Source: Pontibacter amylolyticus (GTDB taxonomy: Bacteria; Bacteroidota; Bacteroidia; Cytophagales; Hymenobacteraceae). Taken from it: a stretch of 64,000 bases of DNA. Made by a program: the position numbers and the translations under genes. Position 1 is the stretch's first letter; every line of letters begins with the position of its first letter. The stretch is taken from assembly GCF_014638845.1 (NCBI RefSeq), contig NZ_BMFP01000002.1, positions 204,373 through 268,372 on the forward strand, given 5' to 3'. Positions 1 through 7,999 of the stretch are shown here, one piece after another. The notes beneath the pieces are model-generated. The model was not told the origin of the DNA. It saw only the letters and a list, made by a program, of their open reading frames with translations, and ran no database searches.

Positions 1-50
1 GCGGCCAGAGTCCGCCTGATGACTCACACTCACGGGACGCGAGCAAGAGC
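1..50 (-). repeat. Copy of the GCGTCCCGCGAGTGTGAG element
   Basis: Read on the minus strand, this segment is CTCGCGTCCCGTGAGTGTGAG then TCATCAGGCGGACTCTGGCCGC. It matches the left arm at 16071-16118 and the copy at 27491-27535. It touches the window edge, so the element may continue to the left. Confidence 0.6.
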
Positions 51-97
51 GAACTAAAGGTATATAGTTCGTATACCTAGCTAAAAGGAAACACCAT

Positions 98-478
98 ATG
101 GGACTACTAAACGGATTGATGGGCCATGCCTCGGTGGTGCCTGTCGAGAAACTCACCAAAGAATTTCAACCGATCCTGCTCGATGATGAGCAGATCGAAA
201 AAGCGTTCAAACTCATCCGCGACATGCTCGTGTTCACGAACAAGCGGCTGATCGTGGTGAACAAACAGGGACTGACGGGATCTAAAATCGAGTACCAGAG
301 CGTACCCTACGCCAGCATCAAAATGTTCTCGAAAGAAAGCGCCGGCATGATGGACTTTGACGCTGAGCTGAAGATCTGGCTAACAGGTGAAGCCACACCC
401 ACCATCAAACAGGAGTTTCGCAAAGGAGACAATGTGAACGACGCCTACAAGGTGCTGAGCAAATACGTGCTGAAATAG
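98..478 (+). CDS. Bacterial PH-domain protein
   Basis: A 126-residue protein without signal peptide or membrane segment, likely cytosolic or peripheral. The pattern of short strands with the phrase MLVFTNKRLIVVNKQG near residues 47-62 is typical of the small bacterial pleckstrin-homology-like family (PF08000, bPH_1), in which a five-to-seven-stranded barrel is capped by a C-terminal helix (here NDAYKVLSKYVL). Members are usually about 120-130 residues, so this looks complete. The molecular role of the family is not established. The start is an ATG preceded by AAAGGAAA. The stop lies one base from the stop of the convergent gene at 480-875. Family assignment is by recognition of the motif; function is unknown. 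Confidence 0.8.
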   Translation: MGLLNGLMGHASVVPVEKLTKEFQPILLDDEQIEKAFKLIRDMLVFTNKRLIVVNKQGLTGSKIEYQSVPYASIKMFSKESAGMMDFDAELKIWLTGEATPTIKQEFRKGDNVNDAYKVLSKYVLK

Positions 479-479
479 A

Positions 480-875
480 CTAGAGCGAATTGAGCCAGTT
501 TTCGGCGTTTTCAATTGTTTCAAAGCCTTGGGCAATGCCATCGCGCACCATACTCATGGCCCTGTCGGTCGAGAGACGGCTGAAGTAATCGCGGGAGTAA
601 ACGGCGGCGTGATACTGCAGGCCCGCTTGCTCCGCCCGGGGGTGCCAGTCATTCGCCAGCCAGTCGGTTAGCTCTACCCAAAGGCCCTGCACGTCGTAGT
701 GGTTGTCGAGCAGTTTGTGGGTGCGCTCCTTCTGCAGGAAAAACAGGATCTGCTCGTAGCCCTGTTTAATAACATCGCTGGTGAAGGTACCATGCCAGGT
801 GGCCACGATGTAATCTTCCACAGCGTTGTATTCCAGGGTGAGCGAGTCTGTCGTAAGTAATTTAATGTGCCGCAT
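480..875 (-). CDS. Hypothetical protein, SpoIIAA/STAS-like
   Basis: A 131-residue cytosolic protein. Alternating short strands and helices, an N-terminal strand with VATWHGTF, a central LLDNHYDVQG and an aromatic C-terminus (ENWLNSL) resemble small STAS/SEC14-like proteins of Bacteroidota that are often annotated SpoIIAA-like. No catalytic motif is visible. A second protein of the same general design lies at 2549-2983 on the same strand, on the other side of rimO. It converges on the PH-domain gene with a one-base gap and shows no obvious terminator between them. Functional assignment is weak. Confidence 0.6.
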   Translation of the reverse strand: MRHIKLLTTDSLTLEYNAVEDYIVATWHGTFTSDVIKQGYEQILFFLQKERTHKLLDNHYDVQGLWVELTDWLANDWHPRAEQAGLQYHAAVYSRDYFSRLSTDRAMSMVRDGIAQGFETIENAENWLNSL

Positions 876-1043
876 TTGGAGAGACAGGCGTTCTGAAGCA
901 GAAGCCTATGTTTTGTACTATATTTTGGATCGAAAGACCATATTACGTAATTCCGGACTATAATCAAAAAAGGAAATTCCCTGCTTGCCGAAGCATCCAG
1001 GAAATTTCCCTTGATAATGGTTTATACCTGCGTTGGATTTTGC

Positions 1044-2357
1044 CTAAAGCACCACCTCCCCGTACAGGTCAAAGTCCGAAGCGTCAGTTATTTTCACGTT
1101 GGCGAAATCACCGAGGCGCACATACTGGTTGTCGGCGGGAACGAGCACTTCGTTGTCTACCTCCGGCGAGTCGTACTGGGTACGTCCCACGAAGTAGCCG
1201 CTCTCTTTACGGTCGAAGAGCACTTTGTAGGTCTTGCCTATTTTCTCCTCGTTCAGTTCTACCGATATTCCCTGCTGCAGCTCCATGATGGCGTCGGCAC
1301 GCTCCTGCTTCACCTCGTCCGGCACATTGTCCTCCAAGGTATGGGAGTGCGTGCTTTCCTCGTGCGAGTAGGTGAAAATGCCCAGACGTTCGAAGCGAGT
1401 TTCTTCTACCCAGTCATACAGCTCCTGGAAATCCTGTTCGGTCTCGCCCGGGTGACCGGCAATCAGTGTGGTGCGCAGCGCGATGTCTGGCACACGCTGG
1501 CGAATCTGGTCCACCAGCTCGATGGTACGGCGCTTGCTGATGCCGCGGCGCATGGTCTTGAGCATATTATCTGACACGTGCTGCAGCGGCATGTCGAGGT
1601 ACTTGCAGATGTTCTTACGCTCGTTCATCACGTCAAACACATCCATCGGGAACTGCGACGGGTAGGCGTACTGCATGCGGATCCAGTCTATACCTTCCAC
1701 ATCCGACAGGTTGCGGAGCAGGTCAGCCAGCTTGCGCTCGCCGTAGTGCTGCAGACCGTAATAGGTCAGGTCCTGGGCAATCAAAATCAGTTCTTTTGTT
1801 CCCATGCTGGCCAGTCGCTTGGCTTCGCGAACCAAATCCTCGATCGGACGGTCCACGTGCTTGCCGCGCATTAAAGGTATAGCACAGAAAGAGCAGGGGC
1901 GGTTGCAGCCCTCGGCAATTTTGAAATAAGCGAAGTGAGAAGGCGTCGTAAGCAATCGCTCGCCGATGAGTTCGTGCTTGTAGTCGGCCTCCAGCTTTTT
2001 GAGGAGTTGTGGCATCTCCAGCGTACCGAAGTAGGCATCCACTTGCGGAATCTCCTGCTCCAGAGAGTCTTTGTAGCGCTGCGACAAACAGCCGGTTACG
2101 TACAGCTTGTCAATCTGGCCTGCTTCCTTGGCTTCGGCGTAGCGCAGGATGGTGTCGATGGACTCCTGCTTGGCATTGTCGATAAAGCCACAGGTGTTCA
2201 CAATGATGATATTCGAATCGTCGTTTGCAGACTCGTGCGCCACGTCAAACTCGTTGGCACGCAGTTGCCCCATCAGCACTTCCGAATCCACCAGGTTCTT
2301 AGAGCAACCCAGCGTGATCACGTTTACCTTGTCTTTCTTTAAACTTCTTACTTTCAC
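1044..2357 (-). CDS. rimO: Ribosomal protein S12 methylthiotransferase RimO
   Basis: RimO is a radical-SAM enzyme that adds a methylthio group to an aspartate of ribosomal protein S12. The 437 residues show the complete architecture. The N-terminal UPF0004 domain carries the first cluster cysteines C18 (TLGCSKNLVDSE), C56 (NTCGFID) and C90 (VTGC). The radical-SAM core has CxxxCxxC at C151/C155/C158 (AEGCNRPCSFC). A C-terminal TRAM-like domain begins near GKTYKVLFDRKE. The SKNLVDSE signature separates RimO from the related MiaB. The start is GTG with an in-frame stop directly before it, so no upstream start is possible. In many Bacteroidota rimO follows ftsY; here two small genes lie between. 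Confidence 0.96.
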   Translation of the reverse strand: MKVRSLKKDKVNVITLGCSKNLVDSEVLMGQLRANEFDVAHESANDDSNIIIVNTCGFIDNAKQESIDTILRYAEAKEAGQIDKLYVTGCLSQRYKDSLEQEIPQVDAYFGTLEMPQLLKKLEADYKHELIGERLLTTPSHFAYFKIAEGCNRPCSFCAIPLMRGKHVDRPIEDLVREAKRLASMGTKELILIAQDLTYYGLQHYGERKLADLLRNLSDVEGIDWIRMQYAYPSQFPMDVFDVMNERKNICKYLDMPLQHVSDNMLKTMRRGISKRRTIELVDQIRQRVPDIALRTTLIAGHPGETEQDFQELYDWVEETRFERLGIFTYSHEESTHSHTLEDNVPDEVKQERADAIMELQQGISVELNEEKIGKTYKVLFDRKESGYFVGRTQYDSPEVDNEVLVPADNQYVRLGDFANVKITDASDFDLYGEVVL

Positions 2358-2439
2358 TTATCTATAGTATTAGCGCGATAATTCCCGATCATTCAAAACC
2401 ATTGCGGCTGCGCATTAGTTCGATTGGGCAAATGAACTG

Positions 2440-2447
2440 CAAAAGTA
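2440..2447 (-). promoter_or_regulatory. Possible -7 box upstream of rimO
   Basis: The minus strand reads TACTTTTG, an exact match to the Bacteroidota -7 consensus TAnnTTTG, about 80 nt upstream of the rimO GTG. No good TTTG is seen at the expected -33 distance, so the call is tentative. Confidence 0.3.
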
Positions 2448-2548
2448 CAACATGTTTGGATAATAACAGAGCAGCTTCCGGTATAGCGGGCTGTTCTTTC
2501 CGTGTTATACCTGTTTGAGAGCGTCGTTCAGCTGTTTCAGAGTATAGC

Positions 2549-2983
2549 CTATGTTTTACCTGCTCTCGATTTTCCACCTTTTACTGGTTGGTTAAACCAT
2601 TTCCGGGCTGCAAATTCGTCTTTCACTACTTCGATTGCAATCGGCAACTGATGGTTGACGATCAATAGTTTAATCACCTGGTAAAGGTTTGCATCCCAGA
2701 GATAGTCGGGGGACTCCAGTAGGGCGATACGTTTTAAGGGTGTATCCGGAATGTTACGGACGATATGGTGGATGATGTCTTCGGTGAGTACACCGCCCGA
2801 GGGCTTGCCAGAGGCCACGATCAGGTTGGCTACCTGCTTCTCCCGAATCGCGACAAACAGCGTAACGATACTTTCATAGAACTGGTCAGACTCCACACTC
2901 AGTTCATCCGACCACTTCACACTTAGTACATTTGGCACCGCTTCATATACTATCTCCATCATCCTGTTTTCGCTTCCAGCCAT
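2549..2983 (-). CDS. Hypothetical protein, SpoIIAA/STAS-like
   Basis: A 144-residue soluble protein with alternating hydrophobic strands and helices (VLSVKWSDEL, VANLIVASG, RIALLESPD, LPIAIEVVKDEFAARKWF). The overall order of elements and the terminal A-x-x-W-F/L motif resemble the protein at 480-875, suggesting distant paralogy or a shared STAS-like fold. No catalytic motif is evident. Three methionines (1, 8, 9) could serve as start; the outermost is used. It lies about 190 nt upstream of rimO and 160 nt downstream of the lipoprotein gene at 3143. Function unknown. Confidence 0.55.
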   Translation of the reverse strand: MAGSENRMMEIVYEAVPNVLSVKWSDELSVESDQFYESIVTLFVAIREKQVANLIVASGKPSGGVLTEDIIHHIVRNIPDTPLKRIALLESPDYLWDANLYQVIKLLIVNHQLPIAIEVVKDEFAARKWFNQPVKGGKSRAGKT

Positions 2984-3142
2984 AAGGCACCTTCGGTTAA
3001 GAGTAAATCTTTGTAGGTAAGGTTGTTTATAGCTTTATAAGAGGTCGCGCTGCCAATTGTTCAGTTTCTGCAAAACAATGGCTTACTGGAGGATGATCTT
3101 GTAGCAAATGTACTGCGAAACGGCCAATGACCGCGGAGCAGG

Positions 3143-3658
3143 CTAATAAAATGCGTTGTAATTCACCAAAAACTCCACTGTAGTCACTTCGCCCTCCTTT
3201 ACTTCCACCGGAAAGATGTTCATGTCGCCATCCAGGAGGTTGGCGTACAGTCCCTGTTCTTCTTTTGTGAAGAGGCTGTACCTGCCAGGCTCCAGACGAA
3301 CCGCAAAGTTACCGTTGGCGTCTGTTTTTACCTGCGTGATGAGTTTGGTTTGGATGGCGGTGTGAAAAACACCGTCCTGGGATGTGGTTTGCGAACTGTT
3401 GGTCAGCTCGTAGATGTACACGGTGCGCTCCACGCCGCGAGGGCCTTTGCTGGGCGGGGCGTCCGGGGAGGGCATTTGGTTGCCGGCTTCCCAGAGAATC
3501 TGCCCCCGTATACCTTGTTTGATCTGCATCTGCTGGCCTGTTTGCGCTTTCAGTTCCTGCTGCGATTCCTGCGCCTCGCTTTCCTGCCCGGACGTACCTT
3601 GGGTACCGTTACAAACGGTCAGCAACAGCGACAGCCCTATCAGCAGCAATTTTCCCAT
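3143..3658 (-). CDS. Lipoprotein with carboxypeptidase-regulatory-like domain
   Basis: A 171-residue predicted lipoprotein. A short signal peptide ends in the lipobox LTVC at residues 13-16, followed by a Gln/Glu/Ser-rich linker to about residue 45. The C-terminal part has the strand pattern of a transthyretin-like or SdrD-B-like beta sandwich: IRGQILWEAGNQMP, then VKTDANGNFAVRLEPGRYSLF and a final VEVKEGEVTTVEFLV. Such domains usually serve as structural add-ons on surface proteins. It starts 18 nt after the ftsY stop and is probably cotranscribed with ftsY. No enzymatic function is implied. Confidence 0.8.
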   Translation of the reverse strand: MGKLLLIGLSLLLTVCNGTQGTSGQESEAQESQQELKAQTGQQMQIKQGIRGQILWEAGNQMPSPDAPPSKGPRGVERTVYIYELTNSSQTTSQDGVFHTAIQTKLITQVKTDANGNFAVRLEPGRYSLFTKEEQGLYANLLDGDMNIFPVEVKEGEVTTVEFLVNYNAFY

Positions 3659-3676
3659 ACAGGCAACAGCAAAAAT

Positions 3677-4636
3677 CTATTTGCGGGAGAAGAACGACTC
3701 CACGAACTGGTTCTTGTCGAACAGCTGCAGGTCCTCTATCTTCTCGCCCACTCCGATGTATTTCACCGGAATCTTGAACTCGTCCGATATACCGATCACC
3801 ACACCGCCTTTGGCCGTGCCGTCCAGCTTGGTGATGGCCAGCGCCGTTACGTCCGTGGCTTTGGTGAACTCACGCGCTTGAAGCAAGGCATTCTGCCCTG
3901 TGCTGCCGTCGAGCACCAGCAGCACCTCATGCGGGGTATCTACTGTGATCTTCTGCATCACGCGCTTGATCTTCGACAGCTCGTTCATCAGGCCCACTTT
4001 GTTGTGCAGTCTTCCGGCTGTGTCGATGATCACCACATCGGCTCCTATCTCTACTCCTTTCTTTACGGCATCATAGGCTACAGAGGCCGGGTCGGTGTTC
4101 ATACCATGCGATATCACCGGCACGCCCACACGCTCGCCCCAGATGATCAGCTGATCCACGGCCGCGGCACGGAAGGTATCGGCAGCTCCCAGCACGACTT
4201 TCTTGCCGGCCTTGTGGAATTGCGATGCCAGCTTGCCGATGGTGGTGGTCTTCCCCACACCGTTCACACCCACGACCATGATCACGTAAGGCTTGATGCC
4301 TACCGGCAGGTCGAAGTTAGCGCCGTCGCCTGCACGGTTCTCCTCGAGCAGGGCGGCAATCTCCTCACGCAGGATTCTATCGAGCTCGCTTGTGCTCACG
4401 TATTTGTCGCGGGCTACGCGTTTCTCGATGCGGTCGATGATCTTCACCGTTGTCTCTACCCCTACGTCCGCATGCACCAGAATTTCCTCCAGTTCGTCGA
4501 GCACCTCCACGTCTACCGTAGATTTGCCAACGACTGCTTTGCTCAACTGCCCGAAAAAGCTGGTTTTTGTTTTCTCTAGGCCCTTATCGAGCGATTCTTT
4601 CTTCTGCTCTTTGCTGAAAAAGTCAAAAATTCCCAT
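3677..4636 (-). CDS. ftsY: Signal recognition particle receptor FtsY
   Basis: FtsY is the membrane-associated SRP receptor GTPase that docks ribosome-nascent-chain-SRP complexes at the Sec translocon. The 319 residues contain a short lysine-rich N-terminus, the helical N domain (residues about 25-100) and the G domain with P-loop GVNGVGKTT near 123-131, DTAGRLHNKVGLM, and TKLDGTAKGG. The long acidic A domain of E. coli FtsY is missing, as is usual in Bacteroidota. The gene follows rpmG and DUF4295 on the same strand, with a small hairpin (4691-4710) in the 113-nt gap. A lipoprotein gene follows 18 nt downstream. Confidence 0.97.
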   Translation of the reverse strand: MGIFDFFSKEQKKESLDKGLEKTKTSFFGQLSKAVVGKSTVDVEVLDELEEILVHADVGVETTVKIIDRIEKRVARDKYVSTSELDRILREEIAALLEENRAGDGANFDLPVGIKPYVIMVVGVNGVGKTTTIGKLASQFHKAGKKVVLGAADTFRAAAVDQLIIWGERVGVPVISHGMNTDPASVAYDAVKKGVEIGADVVIIDTAGRLHNKVGLMNELSKIKRVMQKITVDTPHEVLLVLDGSTGQNALLQAREFTKATDVTALAITKLDGTAKGGVVIGISDEFKIPVKYIGVGEKIEDLQLFDKNQFVESFFSRK

Positions 4637-4690
4637 CTGCGTGTTTTGTAGGGTGAAGACTATCTCGGTGGATACGGTAATATACTAAAA

Positions 4691-4710
4691 AAGTCCCAAT
4701 AAAGGGACTT
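4691..4710 (-). terminator. Weak hairpin between DUF4295 and ftsY
   Basis: Minus strand AAGTCCC, TTTATT loop, GGGACTT, then TTTTAG. The 7-bp stem plus T-run could act as a leaky terminator that lowers ftsY expression relative to the ribosomal genes. Confidence 0.45.
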
Positions 4711-4749
4711 CTTCATGTATTCTATCTATGTATAGTAGAGTAGGCTTAA

Positions 4750-4902
4750 TTACTTCTTAAGGAACTCCTGTACTTTGTCAACAGGCACCATCTCTTCTTT
4801 AAAGCTGTAAGCACCAGTTTTTGGAGACTTAACGGCTTTGATCACTTTCGCCCAATCTTTACCTGTAGCGGTTTTTAGGGTTGCAACTACCTTCTTAGCC
4901 AT
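4750..4902 (-). CDS. DUF4295 domain small basic protein
   Basis: A 50-residue, lysine-rich protein beginning MAKKVVATLKT and ending VDKVQEFLKK. It matches the DUF4295 family, a Bacteroidota-specific small protein nearly always found between rpmG and ftsY and likely ribosome-associated by context. It starts two nucleotides after the rpmG stop, so the pair is almost certainly cotranscribed. The molecular function is not established. Confidence 0.9.
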   Translation of the reverse strand: MAKKVVATLKTATGKDWAKVIKAVKSPKTGAYSFKEEMVPVDKVQEFLKK

Positions 4903-4904
4903 GG

Positions 4905-5093
4905 TTATTTAATTTCTTTATGTACAGTTACTTTTTTCAACACAGGGTTATACTTCTTAAGCTCTAGACGCTCAGCAGTATTTTTTCTGTTTTTGGTAGT
5001 GATGTACCTTGAAGTTCCAGGCATGCCAGTCGCTTTATGCTCTGTGCACTCCATAATTACCTGGATTCTATTACCTTTTGCTTTTTTAGCCAT
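4905..5093 (-). CDS. rpmG: 50S ribosomal protein L33
   Basis: A 62-residue basic protein, [19 protein letters not shown] onward, with the L33 signatures [11 protein letters not shown] and the C-terminal [15 protein letters not shown]. It lacks the CxxC pairs of zinc-binding L33 paralogues (a single Cys in MECTE), so it is the zinc-independent form. It is a component of the large ribosomal subunit near the E site. It is followed two bases later by DUF4295. Upstream lies the aminopeptidase P gene (135-nt gap), which separates it from its usual partner rpmB. Confidence 0.97.
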   Translation of the reverse strand: MAKKAKGNRIQVIMECTEHKATGMPGTSRYITTKNRKNTAERLELKKYNPVLKKVTVHKEIK

Positions 5094-5228
5094 CTCAACA
5101 GTAAATTTTTATTTAGGACTGCAAATATACAAGCTTAAATCTCTAATTACAAACAAAGTATCAATTTTTCTGAAGAAGCTTTTTGAGTGCCGCTCCAGAC
5201 GCTTTCTATACCTTGCCCGTATCGCCTC

Positions 5229-6845
5229 TTAATCCAGCTTCGGAAGCTTAAAACCATCCAACGCGCTCGGCTGGGCCATTGTTTTCTCTATCTCCTCTAC
5301 CGTGCGTGGCGCCAGTTTCGACAGGTTTTCCCAGCCCTTTTCGGTAATCAGGATGTCGTCTTCGATGCGCACGCCAATGCCCCACCACTTCTTGTCGCAG
5401 GGACTGCCTTCCGGTATGTAAATGCCCGGCTCCACGGTGATGACCGTGTTGGCTTGGAAAGGTCCGAAGCTACCTCGGTCGTGCACGTCTAACCCCAGAT
5501 AATGTGAAGTGCCATGCGGAAAGTAGCGCTGTACTTCTTCTCTTTTCTTGATCACACCCAGCCTCACCAGCCCGTCGGCTATCACGGCTTCGGCTGCCTG
5601 GTGCGGCGCGTTAAAAGCGTTGCCCACTTTGCACTGCTGGAAACCCGCCTCCTGTGCCTTCAGCACCAGCTCATAAATGGCCCGCTGCTCTTTCGTAAAC
5701 TTACCGTTGGCAGGTATGGTGCGTGTTACGTCGGCGGTATAGCCGAGGCACTCCGCCCCCACATCCATCAGCACCAGTTCCTGGCCAGGTATAGCCGGCT
5801 TGGCGCTGGAGGTATAGTGGAGCACGCAGCCGTTGTTGCCGGCCCCCACGATGCTGGGGTAGCCTACGTGCTGCGCGCCGTATTTCTTGAACACAAACTC
5901 GTGAATGCCCTGCACCTCCATTTCGGACATGCCCGGCTTCATGGCTTTCATCACCTCGATCTGCCCGACGGCCGATATACCCGCCGCCTTACGCAGCAGG
6001 CTGATCTCCGCCTCGGTTTTTACTTCCCGCATTCCGTCCAGCACCTGGTCGAGTGTGAAGGCGTCGAGCTTTTGGTCAGGTATAGCCGCCACCGCCTTGG
6101 TGCGGCCGCGCATGTCTTTGGCCTCCAGGTAACCCTGCAGCGGCTTGTCGTGCTTCAGTTCCGGCTCCCGCTGCATCGCTTCCTGAATGTAAACAGAGAC
6201 GCCTTCCGCCTGTCCCAGCCCGTGCTCCCGCACAATGCCATAGAGCATGCTGCGGGTCGCGCTGAAATTGGCCGGGTACTTTACCTTCGTTTTGAACTGG
6301 CCTAGCAGACTAAATAAATCCGCTTCGTCAGCGGCGTCATCGCGCACGTCATGCGGCAGTTCCTTGATCAGGATGTGCTGCAGGTTGGCCGTGTCGAGTT
6401 TATAGCCCGCGAAGTCGGTGTTTGCGAGCGTGGTGATGCCAAGTTCTTTTTCTGCTCCCTTCACTCCTAGCCTGCTCCCGTTCCAGAGCTCCTGCATCTC
6501 GTCGTTGGGTTGCACGAACAGCAGTTCCTGTACCTGCTTGCCATCCACGGTATGCGGACTTTGAAACAACAAAAGCACGGCATTCGGCTCTTTGTAGCCG
6601 GTCAGATAATAGAAATCGGGGTCAGGATGGTAGTAGTAGTCCACGTCGTTGGCGCGGTTGCGCACCGGACTGGCAAAAAGAACGGCAACGGAGCGAGGGG
6701 GCAGCTGTTGCCGCAGTACCTCTCTCCGTTGCCGGTGAAACTCTTTATCTAAAGTATCAGATGGCTTTCCCGAGCCTGCATGCGGTTGCGCTACTGCCGT
6801 AAAAGACAGCCAGCATAACAGTGCACACAGCCGGAAGGCTGCCAT
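5229..6845 (-). CDS. pepP: Exported Xaa-Pro aminopeptidase (M24 family)
   Basis: An aminopeptidase P-type metalloprotease that removes N-terminal residues preceding proline. The 538 residues begin with a signal peptide (LCALLCWLSFTAVAQ), so the enzyme is exported, unlike cytosolic E. coli PepP. The N-terminal domain carries the DVDYYYHPDPDFYYLTGY region typical of AMP_N. The C-terminal creatinase fold has the five metal ligands in order: two Asp in LMDVGAECLGYTADVTR, His in FPHGTSHYLGLDVHD, Glu in VITVEPGIYIPEG and Glu in GVRIEDDILIT. The ATG overlaps the rpmB stop by one base (TAATG), implying translational coupling to L28. Confidence 0.92.
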   Translation of the reverse strand: MAAFRLCALLCWLSFTAVAQPHAGSGKPSDTLDKEFHRQRREVLRQQLPPRSVAVLFASPVRNRANDVDYYYHPDPDFYYLTGYKEPNAVLLLFQSPHTVDGKQVQELLFVQPNDEMQELWNGSRLGVKGAEKELGITTLANTDFAGYKLDTANLQHILIKELPHDVRDDAADEADLFSLLGQFKTKVKYPANFSATRSMLYGIVREHGLGQAEGVSVYIQEAMQREPELKHDKPLQGYLEAKDMRGRTKAVAAIPDQKLDAFTLDQVLDGMREVKTEAEISLLRKAAGISAVGQIEVMKAMKPGMSEMEVQGIHEFVFKKYGAQHVGYPSIVGAGNNGCVLHYTSSAKPAIPGQELVLMDVGAECLGYTADVTRTIPANGKFTKEQRAIYELVLKAQEAGFQQCKVGNAFNAPHQAAEAVIADGLVRLGVIKKREEVQRYFPHGTSHYLGLDVHDRGSFGPFQANTVITVEPGIYIPEGSPCDKKWWGIGVRIEDDILITEKGWENLSKLAPRTVEEIEKTMAQPSALDGFKLPKLD

Positions 6846-7084
6846 TAGTACATAATGTAGCCTTGCTCAACAGCCTTCTTCAGCACTGCTGAGATGCCGT
6901 TCTTGTTGATTGTTCTCAATGCTGAAGTGGATACTTTAAGGGTTACCCAAGCATCTTCCTCAGGGATGTAGAAACGCTTCTTCTGAAGGTTCGGATAGAA
7001 CTTACGCTTTGTCTTATTGTTAGCGTGAGAAACGTTATTTCCTACTTGTACTCTCTTTCCGGTTAAATCGCAAACTCGTGCCAT
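6845..7084 (-). CDS. rpmB: 50S ribosomal protein L28
   Basis: A 79-residue L28, starting [20 protein letters not shown], with the typical [21 protein letters not shown] core and a C-terminal [13 protein letters not shown]. It belongs to the large ribosomal subunit. It is the first gene of a minus-strand run continuing into pepP with a one-base overlap. A good Bacteroidota promoter lies about 35-70 nt upstream (7120-7151). Confidence 0.97.
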   Translation of the reverse strand: MARVCDLTGKRVQVGNNVSHANNKTKRKFYPNLQKKRFYIPEEDAWVTLKVSTSALRTINKNGISAVLKKAVEQGYIMY

Positions 7085-7119
7085 CTTGTATTTTCTTCTA
7101 AATTATTTCAATAGGGGTG

Positions 7120-7151
7120 CAAATATCTATAAAAAGATACACAATGTCAAA
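7120..7151 (-). promoter_or_regulatory. rpmB promoter (-33/-7)
   Basis: On the minus strand a TTTG (7148-7151) is followed after 20 nt by GATATTTG (7120-7127), one mismatch from the Bacteroidota -7 consensus TAnnTTTG. Predicted transcription starts about 30 nt before the rpmB ATG. Confidence 0.6.
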
Positions 7152-7216
7152 GGCATAGCAGATAATTTTAACTAAACAGGCTCTAAAACAGCTACAAAGG
7201 CCTTTTCATTGTGCGT

Positions 7217-7477
7217 CTATATCTTGCCTGGGCCTTTATCTTCGGCTTCTTTCCTCTTTTTGGTGAAGTCATAGGGGCAGTTCCGGCAGGCGTTTTTGCA
7301 GCAGTAGCCGCGCTTAAGCAGGTACTTGGCCGTCAGCACCATCAGTCCCCGCTCAAAGTAAAAATCCTCTCCTTCTTTCAGGTCGCTCACAGCTATACTT
7401 CTTTTTAAAGGGCAAATATCGGCATTTTCAGGACGCTCACCAAATATCTGCCGTCCCCTCTCTCCCTTCCGCACCAT
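7217..7477 (-). CDS. DUF5522 small cysteine-rich protein
   Basis: An 86-residue protein whose C-terminal half carries the family signature LKRGYCCKNACRNCPYDF, preceded by EGEDFYFERGLMVLTAKY. This is the DUF5522 family, small proteins with a CC-x(3)-C-x(2)-C cluster that could bind a metal; the function is unknown. A basic tail (KKRKEAEDKG) follows. The N-terminal 30 residues are not recognised, and the start could be further downstream. Confidence 0.8.
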   Translation of the reverse strand: MVRKGERGRQIFGERPENADICPLKRSIAVSDLKEGEDFYFERGLMVLTAKYLLKRGYCCKNACRNCPYDFTKKRKEAEDKGPGKI

Positions 7478-7535
7478 ATTCGTTCAACTATATATCATTC
7501 CTTGCCGCGCATTCGACAACTAAATCATAAAGACC

Positions 7536-7850
7536 ATGTCCCGTTTCAACAATTTGAGTGAGCTCGTGTCCGTCATGCGCGCCCGCGGCTTCGTGAACAC
7601 CTTCAGCATACAGCACCAGCAGGTATACTGCTCTGAGCTGAGCAAGTCCATCTCCCCTAGCCAGCTTACCCTGCTCGAGCGGCATGTCGTGCCTTTGCCT
7701 TCTTCGCAGACCGGGGAAGAGGAGGTATACGGTTTCCGGACCGACGACAACCAGCTCGGCATTATGACCAACATCTACGCCGAGTACGACCCGGAAGGCT
7801 TCTATGCGGTGTTCCGGCAATGTCTGAAAGGACACGCAGTCGGCGCCTAG
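7536..7850 (+). CDS. Small hypothetical protein
   Basis: A 104-residue soluble protein beginning MSRFNNLSELVSVMRARGF and ending near EYDPEGFYAVFRQCLKGH. It resembles small Bacteroidota proteins of about 100 residues that are sometimes mislabelled phosphoribosylpyrophosphate synthetase; no PRPP-binding motif is present, so that name should not be used. It stands 150 nt upstream of rocD and diverges from the DUF5522 gene. Function unknown. Confidence 0.65.
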   Translation: MSRFNNLSELVSVMRARGFVNTFSIQHQQVYCSELSKSISPSQLTLLERHVVPLPSSQTGEEEVYGFRTDDNQLGIMTNIYAEYDPEGFYAVFRQCLKGHAVGA

Positions 7851-7999
7851 CCGTGCTTTCCGGGTAAAGGTATAATTCAGGCTGTTTTCACTATATTTAC
7901 AACAATTCGTCAGAATCCCGGTAAATATAGGTTCGGAGTTGTAGCCTGTGGCGCAGCTCTGTTCTTAGTTTCAGACAACAGCTTTTTAACACATAAACT

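Noticed and set aside
2389-2577. A 62-codon minus-strand frame between rimO and the gene at 2549
   Set aside because: It overlaps the end of the gene at 2549, has no conserved feature and no start signal.
7536-7850. Annotation as phosphoribosylpyrophosphate synthetase
   Set aside because: The protein has 104 residues and no PRPP or ATP-binding motif; the name appears to come from propagated error.
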